The notes below the pieces were generated by a model. That model was not told where the DNA came from and ran no database searches. It saw nothing but the letters and a program-made list of their open reading frames with translations. Positions 50,938 to 60,361 of a stretch of 64,000 nucleotides of DNA are shown here, in pieces. Numbering within the stretch: position 1 is the stretch's first letter; each line of letters begins with the position of its first letter. A program made the translations under genes and the position numbers. Source of the stretch: Cohnella sp. WQ 127256 (GTDB lineage Bacteria > Bacillota > Bacilli > Paenibacillales > Paenibacillaceae); contig NZ_JAMZCY010000002.1 in NCBI RefSeq assembly GCF_024519285.1, positions 426,656 through 490,655 of the forward strand, given 5' to 3'.

Positions 50938-52698
50938 ATGAACGGTACCGTAGCCTCATGGCCAAGCTTTTTTTTGCTGCTGGCGCTGTTAATTAGCATA
51001 CTCGCATCTTATACCATGTTCAACTTTATTGGCAATCTCAAAAGAACAAACGGGACTTTTCGCCAATTTTGGTTAGTGGGTGGTGCGTTTGTTTTTGGTG
51101 TCGGTTTATGGGCTAAGCATTTTGTTACACTGCTAAGATATAATGATCCACTCATTATTAATTGGGTGATGCCGGTAGCTTTAATGTTTGTAATTTTCTT
51201 TTCATTAATGGCCTTCGTCATGCTTACCTTCCTTGAGATCATGAGATATCGTCTCCTAATCGGTAGCTCTATTCTAGCATTTGGTATCGCTGTTATGAAT
51301 TATTTCAGCGTGCTGGGGCCGAAGATAGAGCATATGAGTGTCGATAATGGCTATGTTTTCCTGTCATTAATATTGCTGTTCGTTGGAACTTACTTATCCT
51401 TCCTGCTCTCTGAAAGCAACATCAGGGAAAGAAAGCTTCTCGCAAGCTTGATACTTGGTGGATCTGTAATGGCTGTGCAGCTACTGAGCAACATGGCGCT
51501 AACGATCGAATATTCCGATGTCACGATGACTTCCGACAGATTGAATGAAGATATTTATTTGCTTGCGTTGATCATAGGGATAGGCGCACTTCTTATTCTA
51601 ATGTCGACGTTATTTACTTGGTATATCGACAAGCGGTTGAATCAGATGGACGAACGATACCGTCTCTTGGTGGAAAACTCTCTCGACACGATCGCTATCC
51701 TTAAGGGCGATCATTGGGGGTTCGTCAATGTAGCGGGTATCCGAATGTTCGAAGCAGATGTGGCGAGTGATCTGCTAGGGAAATCCATATATACGTTCCT
51801 GCCGGCCAAGGATCATATCGCTTTCAAGGAGAGGCTCCATAATCTCGTTTTTACGGGCAGTGGGATTACGATTGAACAAGAATGGTTTACTTTGAAAGGG
51901 AAAGTCTTACATACAGAAATTGTGGAAACGATGACTACGCTCGATAACGAGCCAGCAATCCAAATCATTATTAGGGACATTTCCGAACGTAAGAAGAACG
52001 AGGAGCTACTCATTAACTCAGAGAAGCTGTATGTTGCTGGTCAGCTGGCGGCGGGAATCGCACACGAAATTCGTAATCCACTTACTTCACTTAAGGGCTT
52101 CCTACAACTAATAGCATCGGGGAGAAAAAATAATAGTAGCTACTACGACATCATGAATTCGGAGCTGGATCGAATCGAGGATATTGTTAGCGAGCTATTA
52201 ATGCTCTCCAAACCACAGGTTTATGAGCTTTCCTATCAGGATATGCGGGTAGTAATGAGGGACACCGTCACATTACTAGATGCCCAAGCTATTCTGCATA
52301 ATATCGCGATCGAGGCCGATTATGGTTCGGATCCATTATGGATATATGGAGTGGAAAATCAAGTAAAGCAAGTGTTCATAAATGTAATAAAAAATGCGAT
52401 TGAAGCGATGATTGATGGAGGCAGTATTGGAATTAAGCTTTCACGCGAGAGCGATCGTGTCTATGTTCGAATCCGTGATGAAGGTCCGGGCATCGACGAG
52501 AATCAATTGGCTAAGATCGGTCAGCCTTTCTACACTACAAAAGAAAAGGGAACGGGTCTCGGTCTCATGGTTAGCTACAAAATTGTGGATAACCATCAAG
52601 GAAGAATTGAGGTCAAGAGCGAGATTGGCTACGGTACTTTATTTGAAATTATGCTACCCTTCCGTTATCCCGATGCGGAGATCAAGAAATCTAGCTGA
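50938..52698 (+). CDS. Membrane PAS-domain histidine kinase (sporulation-kinase-like)
   Basis: A 586-residue sensor. About six N-terminal TM helices of MHYT-like organisation (degenerate: GLWAKHFVTLL) precede a PAS domain (about 245-350, ERYRLLVENSLDTIAILKGD, ending IIRDISERKKNEELL). A HisKA domain follows with AGIAHEIRNPLTSLKGFLQL, then a HATPase with N-box VINVIKNAIEAM, DEGPGID and GTGLGLMV. This layout resembles KinB/KinE-type kinases that feed the Spo0A phosphorelay. ATG 50938 is preferred to 50911 because GAGGG precedes it. No response regulator gene is adjacent, consistent with a phosphorelay kinase. Confidence 0.85.
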   Translation: MNGTVASWPSFFLLLALLISILASYTMFNFIGNLKRTNGTFRQFWLVGGAFVFGVGLWAKHFVTLLRYNDPLIINWVMPVALMFVIFFSLMAFVMLTFLEIMRYRLLIGSSILAFGIAVMNYFSVLGPKIEHMSVDNGYVFLSLILLFVGTYLSFLLSESNIRERKLLASLILGGSVMAVQLLSNMALTIEYSDVTMTSDRLNEDIYLLALIIGIGALLILMSTLFTWYIDKRLNQMDERYRLLVENSLDTIAILKGDHWGFVNVAGIRMFEADVASDLLGKSIYTFLPAKDHIAFKERLHNLVFTGSGITIEQEWFTLKGKVLHTEIVETMTTLDNEPAIQIIIRDISERKKNEELLINSEKLYVAGQLAAGIAHEIRNPLTSLKGFLQLIASGRKNNSSYYDIMNSELDRIEDIVSELLMLSKPQVYELSYQDMRVVMRDTVTLLDAQAILHNIAIEADYGSDPLWIYGVENQVKQVFINVIKNAIEAMIDGGSIGIKLSRESDRVYVRIRDEGPGIDENQLAKIGQPFYTTKEKGTGLGLMVSYKIVDNHQGRIEVKSEIGYGTLFEIMLPFRYPDAEIKKSS

Positions 52699-53594
52699 CG
52701 AGGGCGAATAACTGCCGTGATGGGAGTCTCACCAATTGGCTCTCCATCACCGAATGAGAGTAACGAGGTAGAAGACTTGATCGTGACGGTATGTCCTGAT
52801 AGAAAGGTAACGAAGCGATGTTGTTTAACATGGCCACCCCATAATACTGACGGGAACAGAAATAGAATACGGCGTACGGTACAGCCATGCACGACACATA
52901 CATGAAGGTGCCCATCGTCCGGCAGGGCGGTTGGGCATATTTTTAATCCACCTCCGTAGGTGGACACGTTAGTGACAGCTGACAACCAACCCTTATTAAA
53001 TTGATGTGAGACACCATCGACAGTAAGTGTGAGGGATGCTGGCTTGAATTTCGCAAGCGCACGCAATAAGCCGATCACATAGGCAAGGGAGCCAACGTAA
53101 AGCTTATTGCACCATTTTTTATAGCTGTAATCGTTTACATCATTGGCTACGGCTGCATCAAGTCCGATAGCAATAGCGGTTATGGAAAGCTGCTTTATTC
53201 CATTTTGTGTTATGGTTTCGAGTAGGTCGATTTGTTTCGTATGTCCTGCAAGAATAATTTCGAGAGCCTTAATTGGATTGCGTGGAATGCCTAATGCCCG
53301 AGAAGTGTCATTGCCTGAGCCTGACGGGATGAGACCGTAAGAGATACCGGACGTAGCGAGCAGTGGAAGAAGACTGTGCAAGGTGCCATCGCCCCCGATG
53401 ACTGCTACCGACTTAATATTCCCATGCTCTAAGTGCTTGCTAACTAGGGAATTAGCCTCCGTCTCGGAGCTCGTGACGACTTGAACGTACTTCGTTCCTC
53501 TACGTCGTAGCTGAGCCTCAACTTTGAGCCATATTTTTTTGCCGCGGCCATTGCCAGAATTAGTGTTGATTACAAATAAGATCAAGCCGCTCAT
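52665..53594 (-). CDS. Diacylglycerol/lipid kinase family protein (YegS/BmrU-like)
   Basis: A 309-residue lipid kinase. It has INTNSGNGRGKKIW, the nucleotide-binding GGDGTLHSLLPLL and LIPSGSGNDTSRALGIPRNP. The C-terminal beta-sandwich includes NVSTYGGGLKICPTALPDDG. It phosphorylates diacylglycerol or a related lipid. The start is ambiguous: AGGAGG is one base before ATG 53594 but 10 bases before an in-frame TTG at 53585. The end overlaps the kinase gene by 34 bases convergently. Confidence 0.88.
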   Translation of the reverse strand: MSGLILFVINTNSGNGRGKKIWLKVEAQLRRRGTKYVQVVTSSETEANSLVSKHLEHGNIKSVAVIGGDGTLHSLLPLLATSGISYGLIPSGSGNDTSRALGIPRNPIKALEIILAGHTKQIDLLETITQNGIKQLSITAIAIGLDAAVANDVNDYSYKKWCNKLYVGSLAYVIGLLRALAKFKPASLTLTVDGVSHQFNKGWLSAVTNVSTYGGGLKICPTALPDDGHLHVCVVHGCTVRRILFLFPSVLWGGHVKQHRFVTFLSGHTVTIKSSTSLLSFGDGEPIGETPITAVIRPRQLDFLISASG

Positions 53595-53743
53595 GCCTCC
53601 TGAAGTTCGCTTACATATGACATTCATTATAAGGTGATGCTGAAGTTTGTGGAAGACCTGCGATTGAGGGCTGAAAACTATTTGAAGTCAGATTACGTCC
53701 ATTACTTATAATTATATTGCTATCGAAGGAGTAGATCCGTCCG

Positions 53744-54724
53744 ATGACTATAAATTTGACAAGGGTTGCCGTTATTACAGCTCAAGGTAGAAGTACGTTC
53801 ACAGATCAACAAGCAGCGAGCTTGGAGGCTGTTTCACAAGCAGAGTTCAGTTCAGCAATGTCTCCACTCAGCAAGGAAGAAATCGTAGCGAGGTTGAAGA
53901 ATGCAGATTATGCTGGCTTAACACCTCGTTCGGTTCAGTCCATTGACAGAAGCTGGCTGGATCACCTTCCTAACCTGAAAGGAATAGCGGTGTTTGCTAC
54001 CGGAGTAGATTATGTTGATGTTCATTATTTGAAGGAAAAAGGGATCGTGCTTAGTCATCTTCCCGATTACTCTACTGAATCAGTAGCCGAGCATACGCTT
54101 GGTTTGCTACTTACGATGTCACGCCGAATTCACTTAAGCCAAGATCGAGTGCGGGGACGAGTCTCTGCTGGAACCTCCGTTCTTGGGTGGGAGCTTCAGG
54201 GGCGTACGATCGGTATCTTAGGTCTTGGAAGAATTGGTAACCGCGTGGCGGAGCTTGCTCGTGTGTTTGGTATGCGAGTACTCGGCCATGACCCTTGGCA
54301 GCAAGTGGAAGGGACCCTGAACGTTAACTTGGAGGAGCTACTGGCCTCCAGCGATGTCGTAAGCTTGCATTTCCCTGCTCAATGGCAGGGAGAGGCGGAA
54401 TTCGGCAAAGAAAGGTTTGCGAGGATGAAACCAGGAGCCACCCTCATCAATGTGTCCCGCTGCGCATTGGTTGATCCTGTTGCGGTTGTTGATGCCATTG
54501 ACTCTGGGATGCTTAAGGGGTATGCGGTAGATGATATTTTCCCGATAGGGGAATCGGATGAACGGGCACGTCAACAGATTGCTGAAGGTCGCATTTTACA
54601 GACGGGGCATACGGCTTGGTACTCACAAGAAGTCATCCAGCGCGGTTACGATAATTGGATAGGTAACCTTATTAGCCTGGCTAGAGGAAATCCGCATAAT
54701 GTAATAGGAACGATGAGAAAATAA
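53744..54724 (+). CDS. D-isomer-specific 2-hydroxyacid dehydrogenase
   Basis: A 326-residue enzyme. The Rossmann motif is GILGLGRIGNRVAELARVFG; the substrate-binding Arg is in INVSRCALVDPVAVVDAI and the catalytic His in LQTGHTAWYS. It reduces a 2-oxo acid with NAD(P)H or the reverse. The specific acid is unknown. AAGGAG lies 12 bases before the ATG. Confidence 0.9.
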   Translation: MTINLTRVAVITAQGRSTFTDQQAASLEAVSQAEFSSAMSPLSKEEIVARLKNADYAGLTPRSVQSIDRSWLDHLPNLKGIAVFATGVDYVDVHYLKEKGIVLSHLPDYSTESVAEHTLGLLLTMSRRIHLSQDRVRGRVSAGTSVLGWELQGRTIGILGLGRIGNRVAELARVFGMRVLGHDPWQQVEGTLNVNLEELLASSDVVSLHFPAQWQGEAEFGKERFARMKPGATLINVSRCALVDPVAVVDAIDSGMLKGYAVDDIFPIGESDERARQQIAEGRILQTGHTAWYSQEVIQRGYDNWIGNLISLARGNPHNVIGTMRK

Positions 54725-54745
54725 AAGGATCTAGAGGTGGAACGG

Positions 54746-55405
54746 ATGAGGAGCTTGAAGAGTGAGCAATTACTGCTCCTAGTACTATGGACTATAGTCT
54801 TCGGATTTCTACTAGTTATGGTAGTGACGGCTTGGCCACAATATTGGCGTTTTGTAGCGGCAGAGACGACTCCACTCGCTTGGTTGGAGAGTGTATTGCT
54901 TGTATTAATTGCAGGGGTATCGGGATTAATCGCGTATGTAGAAGCCCTGTCTGGAAAATCGACTAGGAAGGTTATCCTGGGGTGGGTCGTTGTGGCGATA
55001 GGTTTTGCTTGGCTTGCAGTAGACGAAAGATTCGCCCTACACGAGAGAATAAGAGACCAATTCCTCAAGCCGACAGGGTTCAAGCTACTTCCTTGGATGG
55101 AAGCAGGAGATTGGCTCATTCCCTTATACATGATTAGTGGATTAATTGCGTTGCGGTGGCTGTGGCAGCTCATTGGGATGAATCGGAGTGCGCGATTGTT
55201 CCTTGTGACCGCTATACTTATTTCCGTCTGTGCAGTTGGTATGGATACGATCGATATTCGTAGTCTGAACAAAGGAATGGAGAGGTTGCTCCAATCCATT
55301 GAAGAAGGCTTAGAGACGTTGGCCATGACTTCTTTCTTATCCGCATTTCTATGTGTATGGATGGCAAGGCTAAATTCCATCATACATCAGGTTAAGGGTA
55401 CATAA
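54746..55405 (+). CDS. Multi-pass membrane protein of unknown function
   Basis: A 219-residue protein with about six hydrophobic segments, among them LLVLWTIVFGFLLVMVVTA, WLESVLLVLIAGVSGLIAYV, VILGWVVVAIGFAWLAVD and LFLVTAILISVCAVGMDTI. Conserved-looking charged pieces (VDERFALHERIRDQFL) lie between helices. I do not recognise a family. AGAGGTGG precedes ATG 54746. It follows the dehydrogenase by 21 bases, so the two are probably co-transcribed. Confidence 0.7.
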   Translation: MRSLKSEQLLLLVLWTIVFGFLLVMVVTAWPQYWRFVAAETTPLAWLESVLLVLIAGVSGLIAYVEALSGKSTRKVILGWVVVAIGFAWLAVDERFALHERIRDQFLKPTGFKLLPWMEAGDWLIPLYMISGLIALRWLWQLIGMNRSARLFLVTAILISVCAVGMDTIDIRSLNKGMERLLQSIEEGLETLAMTSFLSAFLCVWMARLNSIIHQVKGT

Positions 55406-55441
55406 TAAGATCAAAGATTGTCCGCTCGATAGTCGAAAGCG

Positions 55442-55450
55442 TGTTATACT
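55442..55450 (+). promoter_or_regulatory. Extended -10 promoter
   Basis: TGTTATACT provides an extended -10 box (TGnTATACT) 43 bases before the FUSC-family start. No good -35 box is visible. Confidence 0.5.
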
Positions 55451-55492
55451 ATTAGAACTTTGCTGTACATTTGCGGAAGGTGGAACATAGGC

Positions 55493-56536
55493 ATGACGAT
55501 TGGAGCAAGAGTGCTAAAGACGGGGCTGTCAATCGCTATTGCGCTATGGGTCGGAGCACTAGTCGGACTAGACTCTCCACTCATTGCGGCTATCGCGGCG
55601 ATTTTTACGATACAGCCCTCCATTTATCGTTCTTGGACACAGGTTCTGGAGCAAGTGCAGAGCAACGTATTGGGAGCTATTATCGCAATTGCTGCGGTAT
55701 GGTTCATCGGAAACACCCCGATATTAGTGGGATTCGTAAGTATCGGTGTGATCCTATTATGTATTCGGTTAAAAACAGAATCGACGATCGCGTTAACGTT
55801 AGTAACCGTCGTCGTAATCATGGAAACACAAGGTCAGGGCTGGATGTTGGCTTTAGATCGTCTTGCAGCGATATTAACGGGGATGGTGTCAGCATTTGCT
55901 GTTAATGTGGCCATCGCGCCACCACGCCACCACAGCCGCTTCTTGAGACAGATTGAAGAAGCGCAGGCGCTGTTGTCCCGCTTGCTCAGGACCGTTATAT
56001 CCAACGAGTTGAAGGAAAATATTTATCGAAAAGAACAATATATTCTTAAAAGTAAGCTTCGTAAGCTAGATGAATACTATGAATTATTTTCTGAAGAACG
56101 GGTTTGGAGGAAGAAATCGAGACTTAAACGGGTGAGACTTCTCGTCGTGTTTAAGGAAATGCTATCCTCGCTAGAACGGGGATATTCCCTCATCGATGCG
56201 GTGGAGGATCATTATTGGGCCGTGTCGACGAGCGAAGCATGGAATCGACTTATTGATCGTCAGATTGAGGCACTATGTGGCTATCATGAGCAACTGCTAT
56301 GGAAATGGGAGGGGAAGCTGAAGGCTGGCGCATCAGCCGCGGCACCTCCCCCTGAGGCGTCTATGCTTCTAACGGAGTTGATCGGAGAGGCGAATGAGGA
56401 TTTAACCGCTCGTGCCCGTTTGTTCGTCATCACTTCCTCGGTATACACCTATGAAGAGAGGCTGAGACGCCTTGATAAACTGATGGAGCAATATTTGCAG
56501 CGTAGTGCTGGGGATGAAGAAGCTAAGGGAGAGTAA
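55493..56536 (+). CDS. FUSC / aromatic acid exporter family protein
   Basis: A 347-residue membrane protein. The N-terminus IGARVLKTGLSIAIALWVGA then LVGLDSPLIAAIAAIFTIQP is typical of ArAE/DUF939 (YqjA-like) transporters. Four to six TM helices in the first 150 residues are followed by a cytoplasmic helical half with many charged residues. Relatives export aromatic acids or are of unknown substrate. ATG 55493 begins the canonical sequence; the earlier ORF start is rejected. Confidence 0.83.
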   Translation: MTIGARVLKTGLSIAIALWVGALVGLDSPLIAAIAAIFTIQPSIYRSWTQVLEQVQSNVLGAIIAIAAVWFIGNTPILVGFVSIGVILLCIRLKTESTIALTLVTVVVIMETQGQGWMLALDRLAAILTGMVSAFAVNVAIAPPRHHSRFLRQIEEAQALLSRLLRTVISNELKENIYRKEQYILKSKLRKLDEYYELFSEERVWRKKSRLKRVRLLVVFKEMLSSLERGYSLIDAVEDHYWAVSTSEAWNRLIDRQIEALCGYHEQLLWKWEGKLKAGASAAAPPPEASMLLTELIGEANEDLTARARLFVITSSVYTYEERLRRLDKLMEQYLQRSAGDEEAKGE

Positions 56537-56562
56537 GAAGCGGGAGAAGGGGTATGAATAGA

Positions 56563-56617
56563 ATGAGGCTGTCTCGGAAAAGTCTTTTACAGACTTTTCG
56601 AAGACAGCCTCATTTTT
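56563..56617 (+). terminator. Rho-independent terminator of a dispersed hairpin family
   Basis: A long stem: ATGAGGCTGTCT/AGACAGCCTCAT plus CGGAAAAGTCT/AGACTTTTCG, followed by TTTTTT. It resembles the hairpin at 28770-28816. Confidence 0.88.
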
Positions 56618-56901
56618 TATTTCTTCCCGCTGTCCATTTGACGGCGTGGATGAGTGATTTTGCCTTGCTTGTCGGTGTCGTCTTCCTTCGGAACGAGGCG
56701 CGGATCTGTCCGACCTTCATGATGATTGTCGAAGCTAAACTCAGTAAGTGTCCATTCCGTATTGCCAAGGATCAGATCTGCGGGGAATTCGTCCCCACGT
56801 TTCAGCTCCTGCTCTTGCCCTGCCTCATTCTCATATACCCCGTCCACTTCGACTTTCTCTCCGGACATAGGGTCCATTCTATCTTTATTAGACTCGCTCA
56901 T
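56617..56901 (-). CDS. Small acidic protein, tentatively YjzC-like
   Basis: A 94-residue hydrophilic protein. AAGGAG is 8 bases before ATG 56901. The centre, EKVEVDGVYENEAGQEQELK then RGDEFPADLILGNTEWTL, recalls YjzC-type small proteins (an antirepressor-like GxY, K.GDxFP, tryptophan pattern), but the match is from memory. The C-terminus is rich in Asp, Lys and His. Longer ORF versions are rejected. Confidence 0.5.
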   Translation of the reverse strand: MSESNKDRMDPMSGEKVEVDGVYENEAGQEQELKRGDEFPADLILGNTEWTLTEFSFDNHHEGRTDPRLVPKEDDTDKQGKITHPRRQMDSGKK

Positions 56902-56914
56902 TGGGCGCACTCCT

Positions 56915-57058
56915 TCACAATCCGTGTTTCGGAACGGCGGCTCTGTCGGCATCCGATTGAAGCTGGCGAGCTCTCTGCTTGCCAGCTCCAGATTGATCTG
57001 CTTCAGATTGAGCTTTGCTGGCCGTCTTCTGATTGGCCGAAGGGTTCTTAGCGGACAT
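56915..57058 (-). CDS. 47-residue hydrophilic protein
   Basis: AAAGGAGGG lies 6 bases before ATG 57058. The product, MSAKNPSANQKTASKAQSEA then DQSGAGKQRARQLQSDAD and RAAVPKHGL, is Ala/Gln/Lys/Ser-rich and has no hydrophobic stretch, resembling small sporulation-type proteins in composition only. It ends 13 bases upstream of the next gene, so it is probably the first gene of a two-gene operon. The interval 57059-57147 has no gene. Confidence 0.6.
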   Translation of the reverse strand: MSAKNPSANQKTASKAQSEADQSGAGKQRARQLQSDADRAAVPKHGL

Positions 57059-57147
57059 ACCATTCCCTCCTTTGCGATCATTTGCTCGCTTAGGATTCCA
57101 CGGGAAGGGAAGTGTTATGCTTGGAATAATTGCGCTTAAGCTGAGGA

Positions 57148-57777
57148 TTAACTGAAACGGTTTTCTAATTTTCGGCCACCATACCACATGAGAAGCAGGA
57201 CGCCGATAGCCATGAAGATCCGCCACGGTTGATCCGCCATAGCTTGCAGATCATGTCCGAGGAAAGAAAGCGTGAATATCATGACCGCCTTACCTAGTGC
57301 CATTGCCGTTAGAAAGGTATGTAATGGGATTTTCGATAATCCAGAAGCGATGTTGACGATGACGGAAGGTGAAAAGGGAAAGCAGGCTAATAAAAATATC
57401 GGAGTAAATCCTTTGCGTTCTATATAACTGAAAAACCGTTCCGATTTCGGGAATTTACGGCGAATCCGCTCACCGTACCGTTTTGAAAATCGTCTTGCTA
57501 GCAGGAATACGACTAAGGAGCCTGAAGTAACTCCAATCCAAGAATACAGAAAACCAAACCACATTCCATAGGCGGCGGCATTCGCAACAACAAAAACGAC
57601 CAAAGGAAGAATTGGGATTAGAGCTTCAAGAAATGGAAGTAATATGCCGGGGAGGGGTCCAAATTGAGAATACTGATGAAGGAGATCCTTGATCTCCTTC
57701 AGGTTCATATCCTTAGCATAAGTAATCCATTCGTGAACGGTCCATGCAGTTGACCATAATAAGTGCGTATTTAGCAT
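57148..57777 (-). CDS. TVP38/TMEM64 (VTT/DedA superfamily) membrane protein
   Basis: A 209-residue protein with about five TM helices. It has PFLEALIPILPLVVFVVANA then AAYGMWFGFLYSWIGVTSGS, and the VTT hallmark ACFPFSPSVIVNIASGLSKI. Members take part in lipid scrambling or undecaprenyl-phosphate recycling. ATG 57777 is preferred to TTG 57792 because GGAG lies 9 bases before it. Confidence 0.88.
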   Translation of the reverse strand: MLNTHLLWSTAWTVHEWITYAKDMNLKEIKDLLHQYSQFGPLPGILLPFLEALIPILPLVVFVVANAAAYGMWFGFLYSWIGVTSGSLVVFLLARRFSKRYGERIRRKFPKSERFFSYIERKGFTPIFLLACFPFSPSVIVNIASGLSKIPLHTFLTAMALGKAVMIFTLSFLGHDLQAMADQPWRIFMAIGVLLLMWYGGRKLENRFS

Positions 57778-57820
57778 GCGTACAAGCTCCAATCAACCCA
57801 ACCAGCGAGTAATCTACGAT

Positions 57821-59017
57821 TTATTTTGTTGCAGGAGGCAAGGATTCACCCTTGAAAAGCTTAAAAGGAAAGAAAACGTAAAACATACTTATTATTATAA
57901 ACATTATCCCTGCTAAGCCAACAACGGAGGACTCACTGAACCGTGTAGCCAGCACTCCACCGATAATGGGTCCAATGATGCCACCGATTCCTTCTACCGT
58001 CGAGAATACACCCCAGCCTAAGCCTTGCTGTCCAGGAGGGACATATGCGGCTAGTAGGGCATTCCATGCCGGTAAAACCGCTGCATAGGACAGACCAAGC
58101 ACGAAAGCCCAGAACAAAGCGAGCACAATCGGTGGCTGTTGGGTTAGAGCGAATAAAATAATTCCGAAGGCCAAGAAGCCGACAATGAGGAACCATTTTT
58201 TACCGAACGAATCGGACAGCTTTCCCATTGGAATGAGTCCAATGACCGTACAGCCACCGCCAATAATAAGCAAGATAGAGTATTGCGTTGCCGACATCCC
58301 AAGGCTATTAACCGCAAAGCTTGGCAGTATAGGAAGTAGCATGCCGGCTCCAAGCGTCTGCAGTACCATGCCGGGTAGAAGCAGCTTCATGTCCCGTAGT
58401 CTGCTTCCAAGTATCGCTAACTGTTCGCGAAAAGGAACAATGTCAATATGGACGCTACGTCCTTTTTTAATAAAGAACGACAAAACCAATGCCAATAACG
58501 ACACCCCAACCATTACCCAATACGTTAATTCCAGATTGTAGTCCAGTAGCAGATTGGTAACGACAGGGCCACTTCCTAAGCCAACAAGCCAGATCGTGTA
58601 CAAGAACCCCATTTGCGTAGCACGATGATCTTCTTTTATTTTCGTTAAGCACACAATCCATATTGGAGATATTCCGATTCCATATATGGCTGCGGCTGTA
58701 ATGAATATCCATGGGACATCTGCAAATTCGAGTGTGGCGATTCCAATGAAGGAGCACAACAATCCAATACTTACAACGAAGCGAACAGACAAGCGATCGA
58801 GCAAGTAACCAATAGCAAGCTTCAGCCCTGTGTCCGTTATATAATGAGCCGTAATCGCAGCTCCAATAACGTCCAAGTTAAGACCTAGTGCCTTATCGCC
58901 ATAGATAGGCAAGACGCTGATCAGAGCTGCGCCCCTAACGAATTCAACAAGAAAAAGTATGGCTAAATACAGTAACATGTCTGATTGGAAAAAAGATTTC
59001 GCAGAAGACTTACTCAC
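57821..59017 (-). CDS. MFS transporter, LtaA-like candidate
   Basis: A 398-residue, 12-helix major facilitator transporter. The loop 2-3 motif appears as GYLLDRLSVRFVVSIG, its C-half repeat as GKLSDSFGKKWFLIVG. AAAGGAG is 8 bases before GTG 59017, so I trimmed the longer N-terminus. Its gene follows a glycolipid glycosyltransferase gene with a 65-base gap on the same strand, as ltaA follows ypfP in staphylococci, where LtaA flips the glycolipid anchor of lipoteichoic acid. That role is inferred from position only. Confidence 0.85.
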   Translation of the reverse strand: MSKSSAKSFFQSDMLLYLAILFLVEFVRGAALISVLPIYGDKALGLNLDVIGAAITAHYITDTGLKLAIGYLLDRLSVRFVVSIGLLCSFIGIATLEFADVPWIFITAAAIYGIGISPIWIVCLTKIKEDHRATQMGFLYTIWLVGLGSGPVVTNLLLDYNLELTYWVMVGVSLLALVLSFFIKKGRSVHIDIVPFREQLAILGSRLRDMKLLLPGMVLQTLGAGMLLPILPSFAVNSLGMSATQYSILLIIGGGCTVIGLIPMGKLSDSFGKKWFLIVGFLAFGIILFALTQQPPIVLALFWAFVLGLSYAAVLPAWNALLAAYVPPGQQGLGWGVFSTVEGIGGIIGPIIGGVLATRFSESSVVGLAGIMFIIISMFYVFFPFKLFKGESLPPATK

Positions 59018-59082
59018 AAGCAGCTCTCCTTTTACTACCTTCATTCTGAAATCTAAAACCCCAGAAGTTGCAGTCTCACGGA

Positions 59083-60255
59083 TCACACAGGTACTAAAGC
59101 TGACGCCGAAGTTGAGGAAGCCTCTTCCATTATATGCAATTGGCGGACAATATCCAAGGCGATGCGATCTGATGCGCCTTTTTTGCCTAGTGCTTGAAGG
59201 GCGAGTTGCATTTCCACTCTTATTTTTGGCTGGAATAGCAAGCCTGCCACACCTTTAATTAATTGTTCGACGGATTGACAGAGGATAGCCGCACCTTTGC
59301 TCTCCAAATAAAGGGCATTATTGCGTTCTTGACCTGGCACGGGACGATAGAGGAGGAGTGGTAACTCCGCAGCAATGGCCTCTGATAAGATTAAGCCACC
59401 TGCTTTCGTGATTATACAGGCTGACAAAGCCATGAGTTCATCCATGTCGTCGACATATCCGAGCACAGTGACATCATCATTTAATTGGAAATAATCCGAT
59501 AATGAGCTCTTTAACGAACGATTACGTCCGCATACAAGGATGACTTGAGCTTTGCATTGAACGAGTAGCTTTTGACAAAGCGCTGTCGTATCCGCCCATG
59601 TCATATTAGAAGCTGCCATAATAAGCACGACAGGTTTATGAGGATTGAAGTTATAACGAGAATTAGATGTGAATGTCTCTGTGACTTCTGTTGATCTATT
59701 TAGAAAGGTTGGGCGGATCGGAATCCCAGTTACGGCTACCCGTCCGGAATGTATGCCTAACCTGATAAGCTGCATCCTTATATCTTCTGTCGCGACATAA
59801 TATTTATCCACGTCAGGATGAATCCATCTGAAGTGCAGGTCGAAATCCGTAACGACATTAAACATTGGAATTTTGTGTCCCGTTCTTTGAGCGACAAGGG
59901 GCAATACTAGGTTGGGGAAGGTGTGGATGATCGCATCAGGACGTTCTTGTTCAACTAACCTTTGTAAAGTGAGGGCGCCAAAGGAATGTAGCCATGAGGC
60001 GAATAAGGAATTAGACTTCATTCCTTTCGTTGCTTCGTAAACCCACCCATAGATTTGGGGTAGCACGGTGTAGCTTTTGTTATAAACATAGCGGCTGAAT
60101 TCGTTGAGGAGGGGATGAGACTCGGCGAGTAAATCAATGAGTTGGATATCGGTGTTATCAAGTTGTGCGAAGCTATGTTCTAGCGCTGTTGCAGCCTTCC
60201 AATGACCTTCTCCAAATCGTGCGTAAAGAATGAAAATTTTCCTCTGTTTAGACAT
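59083..60255 (-). CDS. Diacylglycerol glucosyltransferase / MGDG synthase family (UgtP-like)
   Basis: A 390-residue GT-B enzyme (MurG-related family 28). The N-terminus IFILYARFGEGHWKAATALE is diagnostic of the MGDG_synth family. HTFPNLVLPLV, NVVTDFDLHFRWIHPDVDKY and the C-terminal ITKAGGLILSEAIAAELPLL carry the sugar-nucleotide-binding part. It transfers sugar to diacylglycerol at the membrane, making a glycolipid. AGGTGAGG is 7 bases before the ATG. Confidence 0.88.
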   Translation of the reverse strand: MSKQRKIFILYARFGEGHWKAATALEHSFAQLDNTDIQLIDLLAESHPLLNEFSRYVYNKSYTVLPQIYGWVYEATKGMKSNSLFASWLHSFGALTLQRLVEQERPDAIIHTFPNLVLPLVAQRTGHKIPMFNVVTDFDLHFRWIHPDVDKYYVATEDIRMQLIRLGIHSGRVAVTGIPIRPTFLNRSTEVTETFTSNSRYNFNPHKPVVLIMAASNMTWADTTALCQKLLVQCKAQVILVCGRNRSLKSSLSDYFQLNDDVTVLGYVDDMDELMALSACIITKAGGLILSEAIAAELPLLLYRPVPGQERNNALYLESKGAAILCQSVEQLIKGVAGLLFQPKIRVEMQLALQALGKKGASDRIALDIVRQLHIMEEASSTSASALVPV

Positions 60256-60269
60256 AAGCGCACCTCACC

Positions 60270-60337
60270 TTATCCCCATTAGTCACTGCGAGCAGTTCTA
60301 CAAATAACTGTAGCGCTCGAGTGTAAAATGGGGATAA
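60270..60337. other. Long imperfect hairpin between ilvA and the glucosyltransferase gene
   Basis: TTATCCCCATT and AATGGGGATAA are perfect 11-bp arms enclosing a partly paired 46-base interior (CGAGC/GCTCG, AGTT/AACT). No T-tract follows on the reverse strand. It is either an ilvA terminator without U-run or a structured leader of the downstream gene. Confidence 0.5.
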
Positions 60338-60361
60338 ACATTTGGAGGGGGTATGTCAAAT

